A stretch of DNA of 64,000 nucleotides, from assembly GCA_046290435.1 (NCBI GenBank), contig JBKAGO010000066.1, positions 186,001 to 250,000 on the forward strand. Reading direction: 5' to 3'. Of this stretch, positions 58,493 through 64,000 are shown one piece after another. The stretch is from CAVQUE01 sp046290435. Lineage in GTDB: Bacteria; Actinomycetota; Acidimicrobiia; Acidimicrobiales; UBA8592. Both the position numbers and the translations under genes were made by a program. Below the pieces are notes generated by a model. The model ran no database searches. It had not been told where the DNA came from and was given only the letters and a program-made list of their open reading frames with translations. The first letter of the stretch is position 1. Each line of letters opens with the position of its first letter.

Positions 58493-59520
58493 GCGACGGG
58501 CCACGTCCGGCCTGGACCCGGGACTCGGTCGTCCTGCGCCTCCCCGGCGCGGCGCTGTCGCTGTCGGATCTCAGCGACGAGTGGGCCTTCGGCGGCGCTG
58601 ACGGCTCGGGGGTGCGGGTCGCGGTCGTCGACAGCGGCATCGACGCCGACCATCCCGAGTTGCACGGCTGCGTCGACACCGAGGCCTGCATCGAGTTCTC
58701 CGTCGATGCCGACGGGGGAGTGGTGGCGGTCGAGGGCCCCCACGGCGACAGCTTCGGCCACGGCACGGCGTGTGCGGGCATCATCCACTCGCTCGCGCCG
58801 CAGGCCCGCATCACCAGCGTCAAGGTCCTCGGCCCGGGCCTGACCGGAAAGGCCGCAGCCTTCCACGCCGGGTTGGAATGGGCGGTCGCTCAGGGCTTCG
58901 ACGTCGTGAACCTCTCCCTCGGGACCCGCAAACGCGACTGGGCATTGGCGTTCCACGACGTCTGCGACCGGGCCTACTTCTCGGGCACCTTCGTGGTGAC
59001 GGCGGCCAACAACATGCAGTCGGCGAGCTACCCGTCGCTGTACGCATCGGTCACCAGCGTCGCCTGCAACCTCACCGAGGACCCCCGGCGCTACCACCAC
59101 AACCCCGAACCCCCGACGGAGTTCCTGGCCCGCGGCATCGACGTACCGGTGCTGTGGACCAACCACGGGACCTCGGTGTCGACGGGCAACTCCTACGCGG
59201 CACCCCACATCGCGGGCCTGGCCGCGCAGATCAAGTCGAAGCACCCCGAGCTGCGGCCTTTCCAGCTCAAGACCGTGCTCTGGGCACGCTCGGCCAACGT
59301 GGTCGAGTCCGGCGGCACCGCCGAGATCGCCGGCAAGCTCAGCCGGGTCCTCAACGCCACCTCCGCCACCCGGATGACGACAGCGACACGAGCCATCCCG
59401 GTCATCCGCAGCGGCACCGCCGCGGCAGCAGAGCACCCAGCACCGGCAGCAACACCAGCGCCGCCGCCTCCGCCACCGCCACCGCCGCCACCCGAGCCGC
59501 CTGCGGTCCGCCGCTTCTGA
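58489..59520 (+). CDS. Subtilisin-like serine peptidase (S8), apparently intracellular
   Basis: A 343-aa S8 peptidase. Catalytic Asp in VAVVDSGIDADHPEL near residue 43, His in FGHGTACAGI near 87, oxyanion Asn in TAANNMQSA near 170, and Ser in GNSYAAPHIAGL near 240. No signal peptide or pro-domain is present. The tail is Ala/Thr-rich and ends in a run of 13 prolines broken only at its end (PPEPPAVRRF). GTG start overlapping the GAF stop. It may process the cargo of the ABC fusion transporter before export. That role is inferred from the operon. Confidence 0.88.
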   Translation: MSDGPRPAWTRDSVVLRLPGAALSLSDLSDEWAFGGADGSGVRVAVVDSGIDADHPELHGCVDTEACIEFSVDADGGVVAVEGPHGDSFGHGTACAGIIHSLAPQARITSVKVLGPGLTGKAAAFHAGLEWAVAQGFDVVNLSLGTRKRDWALAFHDVCDRAYFSGTFVVTAANNMQSASYPSLYASVTSVACNLTEDPRRYHHNPEPPTEFLARGIDVPVLWTNHGTSVSTGNSYAAPHIAGLAAQIKSKHPELRPFQLKTVLWARSANVVESGGTAEIAGKLSRVLNATSATRMTTATRAIPVIRSGTAAAAEHPAPAATPAPPPPPPPPPPPEPPAVRRF

Positions 59521-59536
59521 GCGGCCCGGAACTACT

Positions 59537-59624
59537 GGGGTCAAGTCGTACTTTCAACCAACTCCGCACACCGCGGCCCGGAGGCTGCTCAACCCCGAGT
59601 TGGTTGAAAGTACGACTTGACCCC
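59537..59624. repeat. Perfect 28-bp inverted repeat (element 1)
   Basis: Arm 59537-59564 starts GGGGTCAAGTCGTACTTTCA. Arm 59597-59624 is its exact reverse complement, ending TGACCCC. The loop is 32 bp. It may act as a terminator after the subtilase gene. The GGGGTCA...TGACCCC ends recur in element 2, suggesting a REP/MITE-like mobile repeat. Confidence 0.9.
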
Positions 59625-59702
59625 GGCGGTCAGATCCTGCGGCTCCGTGCGCCGCCCTGCCGCTCGGCGACGAATCGGGAAAGCGCTGCTCGGTCCCGGC
59701 GG

Positions 59703-60764
59703 TCACCGCAACCGTGCGAGGACCTCGGCGGCGCCGGTGATGGTTTCGCGCAGGCCTTCGTACATCGACGCGCGGTTGACGGCGGCGAGGTTGCAGCTGA
59801 CGCCGTCGAAGCCCAGGGCCATCAGCTCACGGAGCTGGTCGGCGCACTGGGCGGGCGTGCCGACGATGGCGAACTGGCGGGCGAGGTCGGCGTCGATCAG
59901 GCGCAGCATCTCGGGTGGGTCGTGGCGCTCGAGGTCGAAGTACCAGCCCGTGGCGTCGTCGAGGGTGGCGACGATGGCAGCCCGCCGATCGGGGTCGACC
60001 GGCGGACCGTTGTCGCCCAGGATCCACAGATAGTGGGCTGCGAAACGCTTGACGCTCTCGACGGCCAGCTCCTCGTCGTCGGACACGCACAACGTCACCC
60101 GGGGCAGCACCTCGATCTCGGCGACGTCACGGCCGACCCTCGCCGCCCCTTCGGCAAGCCAGGTGCGGTACTGCGCCACGATCTCGGGTGTGAGGTGGCG
60201 GGCCCCGACCAGGGCGGTGTCGGCGATCTCGCCGGCCAGGCGCATCACGCCGGGGCTGCGGGTGCCGATGGCCACCGGCACCGGCTGCGCAGGAGGACGG
60301 AAGAGGCGCCCGCCTTCGATGGTGAGCGTCTCGCCCTCCAGGTTGACCTCGTCGCCGGCCAGGAGCCCCCGTACCGCCCCGACCGTCTCGCGTAGTGTCC
60401 GGACGGGACGTGGATAGGCCATGCCCAGATCCTCGAGGCCGGCACCGACGCCGAGCCCGAAGAACGCCCGCCCGCCCGACAGCTCCTGCAGCGTGGCCAA
60501 CGCCGACGCGTGCACCGCAGCGTGGCGGGTGTATGGGTTGGTGACCATCGACCCGATGTGGATCCGGGTCGTGTGCGCAGCGATGAGCGCCTGCAGCTGG
60601 TAGGTGTCGGGCCAGAATGCCACGCAGGACACGCCGAGGCGGTCGAAGCCGACCTCTTCGGCCAGGCAGCCCAACTCGACCGCCTCGCCCGGCGCCATGC
60701 CGGGCGTGATCTCGGCCTCCATCGTTGGGGTCAGACCCCGCTTTCCCGCTTTCTCCACGCTCAT
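59703..60764 (-). CDS. LLM-class (F420-dependent type) oxidoreductase
   Basis: A 353-aa luciferase-like TIM barrel protein. RIHIGSMVTNPYTRHAAVHA and ALATLQELSGGRAFFGLGVG are typical of F420-dependent reductases related to methylene-H4MPT reductase. VAIGTRSPGVMRLAGEIAD also fits. It transfers hydride from F420H2; the substrate is unknown. The ATG at 60764 has GAAGGG upstream, but the first 14 codons lie in inverted-repeat element 2. The next ATG, at 60722 (MEAEITPG), may be the ancestral start. Confidence 0.86.
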   Translation of the reverse strand: MSVEKAGKRGLTPTMEAEITPGMAPGEAVELGCLAEEVGFDRLGVSCVAFWPDTYQLQALIAAHTTRIHIGSMVTNPYTRHAAVHASALATLQELSGGRAFFGLGVGAGLEDLGMAYPRPVRTLRETVGAVRGLLAGDEVNLEGETLTIEGGRLFRPPAQPVPVAIGTRSPGVMRLAGEIADTALVGARHLTPEIVAQYRTWLAEGAARVGRDVAEIEVLPRVTLCVSDDEELAVESVKRFAAHYLWILGDNGPPVDPDRRAAIVATLDDATGWYFDLERHDPPEMLRLIDADLARQFAIVGTPAQCADQLRELMALGFDGVSCNLAAVNRASMYEGLRETITGAAEVLARLR

Positions 60765-60818
60765 CGGGCCACCCTTCGTCCTTCATGTGAGAAAGCGGGA
60801 AAGCGGGGTCTGACCCCA
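60726..60818. repeat. Perfect 29-bp inverted repeat (element 2)
   Basis: Arm 60726-60754 starts TGGGGTCAGACCCCGCTTTC. Arm 60790-60818 is its exact reverse complement. The loop is 35 bp and contains the ATG at 60764. It shares the GGGGTCA/TGACCCC ends with element 1 and brackets the LLM gene with it. The arm itself contains the palindrome GGGGTCAGACCCC. Confidence 0.92.
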
Positions 60819-60825
60819 TGCAGTG

Positions 60826-62214
60826 TCACCAGGTCGGCCACTTGGCCTTGTCGGGCAGGCCCGATCGGGCAGTGATGGCCTCACCGGCCGCCTGGCAGCG
60901 ACCGTAGAAGGTCTCCTCGTCGATGGTGGTCATGCGGCCGTCCTCGACCACCTTGGCGCCGTCGACGAACACCGTGTGCACGCCCCGGCCGTCGGCGGAC
61001 CACACCAGCTGGTTGGCGACGTTGAGCAGCGGGCGCCACTCGGGCCGGTCGGTGTCGTGGAGCACGACGTCGGCCTTCTTGCCCACCTCGAGGCTGCCGA
61101 TCCGATCGGCCATGCCCATGGTCTTCGCGCCGCCGATGGTGGCCATCTCGTACGCCATCTCGGCCGGGAACATCTGGGGGTCCTGGCGGCCGTCCTTGAA
61201 CAGGCCGGCCACGAGGTACGTGGCCCGCATCAGGTCGGAGTAGTTCGATGCGTTGTTGCCGTCGGTGCCGATGCTGACGTTGATGCCCATCTGCATCATC
61301 TCGGGCATCTTGCCGATCTGGGTGACGCCGTAGCTGACCTTCAGGGCGGTGGTGGGGCAGTGGGCCACCGACACGGCGTGTTCGGCCATGACGGCCAGTT
61401 CGGTGTCGTCGACCTGCACGCAGTGGGTCATGGCGACGTCGTCGCGCAGGATGCCCAGCTCGGCCAGGTGGATCATCGGGCGTTGGCCGAACTCGGCGAT
61501 GAACCCCTCGGGGTCGAGCTTTGCGGGCGACATGTGGAAGCTCATGCCGGTGCCGTGCTCGTCGGCGAGCTCACGGGCCGCCTTCCACAGCGGATCCGAT
61601 GCGGTGGTGTGCCCGACCAGGATCGACCAGGCGCCCAGGCGGTCGTCGGGCGTGCACGAGAAGTCGGTGAGCTGGCGCTGCAGGTGCGCGATGGCGGTGT
61701 CGGTGTCCTGCATGTACACGTCGGGCTCGGGCGGGAGATCCCAGATCCAGCGCCCGACCCGACCCCGGATGCCGACCTCGTCGAGACCGTCGACGACCTC
61801 GTCGAGGAACCGGATGGTGCCGGCCTCGAGGAACGTCGTGGTGCCCGACTTGAGCATCTCGACCGCTGCGAGCTGGGCCGACAGGCGCTCCTCCTCGGCG
61901 GTGTAGACCGCGTAGAGCGGGCACAGCCACATGAACACGTTCTCCTCGAACGGCGTGTCGTCGGGGACATAGCCACGCGTCAGCGGCTCGCCCGTGATGT
62001 GGATGTGGGTGTTGACCATGCCGGGGGTGACGACGAACCGGTTGCCGCCGACTGTCTCTGCCGCCTCGTAGCGCGACGCGAGGTCGTCGGCCTTGCCGAC
62101 GTCGACGATGACGCCGTCACGGATCGCGACGCCGCCGTCGCGGATGATGTCGCGGGTGCCGTTGACCGTGACGACGTGGCTGCCACGGATCAGGGTGTCG
62201 ATGCGTTCGGGCAC
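60826..62214 (-). CDS. Amidohydrolase family protein (TrzN/AtzA-like)
   Basis: A 462-aa metal-dependent hydrolase. HxH in VTPGMVNTHIHITGEPL near residue 70, His in MSFHMSPAKLDP, His in VAMTHCVQVDD, and Asp in VSIGTDGNNASNYSDL. The last two are arranged as in chlorohydrolases and S-adenosylhomocysteine/guanine-type deaminases. The substrate is unknown. GTG start with a GAGGAG ribosome site. A paralogue lies at 52871. Confidence 0.9.
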   Translation of the reverse strand: MPERIDTLIRGSHVVTVNGTRDIIRDGGVAIRDGVIVDVGKADDLASRYEAAETVGGNRFVVTPGMVNTHIHITGEPLTRGYVPDDTPFEENVFMWLCPLYAVYTAEEERLSAQLAAVEMLKSGTTTFLEAGTIRFLDEVVDGLDEVGIRGRVGRWIWDLPPEPDVYMQDTDTAIAHLQRQLTDFSCTPDDRLGAWSILVGHTTASDPLWKAARELADEHGTGMSFHMSPAKLDPEGFIAEFGQRPMIHLAELGILRDDVAMTHCVQVDDTELAVMAEHAVSVAHCPTTALKVSYGVTQIGKMPEMMQMGINVSIGTDGNNASNYSDLMRATYLVAGLFKDGRQDPQMFPAEMAYEMATIGGAKTMGMADRIGSLEVGKKADVVLHDTDRPEWRPLLNVANQLVWSADGRGVHTVFVDGAKVVEDGRMTTIDEETFYGRCQAAGEAITARSGLPDKAKWPTW

Positions 62215-62230
62215 TGGAGATCTCCTCGAT

Positions 62231-63325
62231 TCAGATGGGCGCTGTGGGTTTGCGGGCGACGAAGCTCTGCTGGAAGCCGATGGGTTCGATGAGGCGGATC
62301 TCTGCGAAGCCGGCGTCGGCGAGCCATTCGGAGAACTGGCGGTGGGTGAAGCAGAAGCCCCGGGTGGTGCTGGCCATCATGGTCGTCCCCATGATGACGG
62401 CGTGGGGGTTGGCCTTGCGTTCGATGTCGGTGAAGTAGTCGGCGAGTACCAAGCGGCCGCCGGGCACGAGGGCCCGGTGGGCCCGGTCGATGAGGTGGCG
62501 GGCGCCGTCTGCGCCCTCGGTGCGGCACACGTGGCCGAGCACGACGATGTCGTAGTGGTCGTCCTCGAGGTCGATGGTGTGGAAGTCGCCGGGCCGGAAC
62601 TCGCAGCGGTCGGCGACGCTGTGCTCGGCCGTCTTCGCGGTGGCGACGTCGATGACGCCCGGGAGGTCGTTGACGACGGCAGTGCCGTCGGGGCAGGCGT
62701 TGAGCATGGCGATGGACCAGGGGGCGCCGCCGGCGCCGAGGTCGAGGATGCGGGGGGACCGCAGCGCCGAGTAGCGCATCTTGAGGTCGGCGCGGGTGGC
62801 GCAGCGGAACATCGTGGTGAAGGTGCCCTCGACGAGGGGCACGTAGAACGCCGCGGCGTCGTCCTCGATGGGCGTGGCGGGCCGGCCGTTGCGGACGGTG
62901 TCGGCGAGGCGGGTCCAGTTGTCGTGGGGGCCGGGCGCGACCGGGATGAGGTCGGCCATCGACGCCGGGCCGTCCGACACCAGGTAGCGCCGTGCCGTGT
63001 CGTTGAGTTCGTAGAGGTCACGGACCTGGTCGAGTAGCCCGAGGGCGACGACGCCGTCGAGGAGCGACCCGAGGTGGGGCACAGACACGTCGAGTTCCGC
63101 AGCCAGCGTCTCGACGCGTGCCGGTCCGGTGCGGGCGAGGGTGTCGAACACGTCGAGCTCGAGCGCCGCGGTGAGGATGTAGTACCGGCCCAGCCCCTCG
63201 ATGGCCGCCCACACCGGCGCCGCCGCCGGCGGCTTGTAGTCCGTCCACGGCCGCCCCACGTGGGCCATCGTGTGGGTCTTCTTCAGCTCCGGATAGGGGG
63301 CGTCGCGCGGTTCCCCGAAACTCAC
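62231..63325 (-). CDS. SAM-dependent methyltransferase (O-methyltransferase/ubiE-like with winged-helix start)
   Basis: A 364-aa enzyme. The N-terminal dimerisation or winged-helix part (LTAALELDVFDTLARTGPAR, VETLAAELDVS) precedes a Rossmann domain with motif I ILDLGAGGAPWSIAML near residue 190 and YDIVVLGHVCRTEG. ALVPGGRLVLADYF is the usual post-motif. This is the layout of polyketide-type O-methyltransferases. GTG start overlapping the stop of the MDR gene by 4 bp, so they form an operon. Confidence 0.85.
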   Translation of the reverse strand: MSFGEPRDAPYPELKKTHTMAHVGRPWTDYKPPAAAPVWAAIEGLGRYYILTAALELDVFDTLARTGPARVETLAAELDVSVPHLGSLLDGVVALGLLDQVRDLYELNDTARRYLVSDGPASMADLIPVAPGPHDNWTRLADTVRNGRPATPIEDDAAAFYVPLVEGTFTTMFRCATRADLKMRYSALRSPRILDLGAGGAPWSIAMLNACPDGTAVVNDLPGVIDVATAKTAEHSVADRCEFRPGDFHTIDLEDDHYDIVVLGHVCRTEGADGARHLIDRAHRALVPGGRLVLADYFTDIERKANPHAVIMGTTMMASTTRGFCFTHRQFSEWLADAGFAEIRLIEPIGFQQSFVARKPTAPI

Positions 63326-64000
63326 GGCCGCAGGACGATCTTGCCGAAGAAGTCCGAGCTCAGCATCTTGTCCTGGGCGGTGGCCGCGTCGGCGAGGGGG
63401 AACTCGCTGTCGATCACCACGGTGAAGTCACCGGTGCAGAAGGTGTCCCAGACGGGGCCGAACTCCTCGGGGCGGTACGGGTCCGAGCCGATGATCGAGA
63501 TGCCGGAGTGGAACAGGTAGCCGAGCGAGGGGATGGTGGCCTCGTCGCCGGAGGAGTTGCCGCAGTTGACCAGACGGCCCCGCACCCCGGTCGCGAACAG
63601 CGACGCTGCGAACAGGGCGGTGCCGACGTGGTCGAACACCATGTTCACACCGGCGCCGGCGGTGACCTGGCGGGCCCAGGCGGTGACATCGCCGGTGCGG
63701 TTGTTGAGCACGTGGTCGGCGCCGATGGCCAGGGCCTGTTCGCACTTGTCGTCGGTGCCGGCGGTGGCCAGCACGGTGGCGCCGGCGTTCTTGGCCAACT
63801 GGATGCCGGCGGTCGACACGCCCGAGCCTGCGGCGTGGATCATGACGGTCTCGCCGGCGGCGAGCTTGCCGACGTCGAACAGGGCGTGGGCGGCGGTGAG
63901 GTAGCAGGTGGGGAACGTGGCGGCGTGCTCGATGGGCATCGAGTCCGGCACTGCGTACACGTGGCTGGCAGGGACCAGGCACTTCTCGGCGTAGCCGCCC
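63322..64000 (-). CDS. Quinone-oxidoreductase-like MDR dehydrogenase, N-terminus cut by window edge
   Basis: 226 codons of the C-terminal part. The Rossmann loop is IHAAGSGVSTAGIQLAKNAG; then VLATAGTDDKCEQALAIGAD, VNMVFDHVGTALFAASLF and the end FFGKIVLRP. The visible part has no obvious structural-zinc cysteines. It probably reduces a quinone or enone with NADPH, or dehydrogenates an alcohol. The gene continues beyond the right edge; the first visible residues are GGYAEKCLVP. Confidence 0.85.
   Translation of the reverse strand, partial: GGYAEKCLVPASHVYAVPDSMPIEHAATFPTCYLTAAHALFDVGKLAAGETVMIHAAGSGVSTAGIQLAKNAGATVLATAGTDDKCEQALAIGADHVLNNRTGDVTAWARQVTAGAGVNMVFDHVGTALFAASLFATGVRGRLVNCGNSSGDEATIPSLGYLFHSGISIIGSDPYRPEEFGPVWDTFCTGDFTVVIDSEFPLADAATAQDKMLSSDFFGKIVLRP

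Overview
The window is high-GC, gene-dense DNA of actinobacterial style. Signs of this are GTG starts, 4-bp stop/start overlaps, an F420-type LLM oxidoreductase, an MgtA-like mannosyltransferase, an Rv2229c-like coiled-coil zinc-ribbon protein and many apparently leaderless promoters (TANNNT 6-9 bp before the start codon). A sodium-pump-type rhodopsin points to a sunlit aquatic, probably marine, organism. The best guess is an Acidimicrobiia (Ilumatobacter-like) genome. This is an inference from gene content; there is no rRNA in the window.

Layout. 0-19 kb is ordinary chromosome: the end of a large NAD-glutamate dehydrogenase, an rRNA-methyltransferase-like protein, UspA, a potassium-channel-like protein, two sulfotransferases, MgtA-like and SlyD-like proteins, an ABC-2 exporter whose ATPase gene is convergent with its two permease genes, SDR and MDR oxidoreductases, a PfkB kinase and a flavodoxin. 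19.1-28.7 kb is the most striking part, a light and oxidative-stress block: a Fur-family regulator and katG, then on the other strand an NDQ-motif (Na+-pump type) rhodopsin, preceded on the same strand by a five-gene operon for mycosporine-like amino acid (MAA) sunscreens. The mysB, mysC and mysD homologues are clear. The first enzyme is an atypical sugar-phosphate cyclase with an extra N-terminal domain, and a HAD-fold protein lacking its nucleophile is built into the operon. A gene for an RDD membrane protein with a 54-bp tandem repeat follows; its frame is broken only by short deletions inside the repeat.

30.4-37.1 kb is an accessory island beside tRNA-Val(UAC). It starts at a truncated methyltransferase and holds an SNF2 helicase with a small partner gene, an MNT/HepT toxin-antitoxin pair with frameshifted hepT, and two inverted copies of an unrecognised toxin-antitoxin-like pair, one chimeric. 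Three copies of a roughly 24-30 bp repeat lie at its ends and inside it. No integrase is visible.

37-54 kb carries housekeeping and envelope genes: Nudix, IMPase, a sortase-motif protein, an FG-GAP propeller, a class A PBP with a long Gly/Ala/Asp tail, a zinc-ribbon protein, MalQ, a phosphatase, a lipoprotein PBP and an amidohydrolase. 54.4-59.5 kb is a second unusual locus: an 1133-aa FHA / zincless peptidase-like / ABC exporter / cNMP-binding fusion, followed by a GAF protein and an intracellular-looking subtilase. 59.5-64 kb carries an LLM oxidoreductase bracketed by two long perfect inverted repeats with the same ends, an amidohydrolase, a methyltransferase and a truncated MDR dehydrogenase.

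Possible base-deletion artefacts occur in the SDR at 12.97 kb, the RDD repeat and hepT. These gene calls depend on assembly quality.
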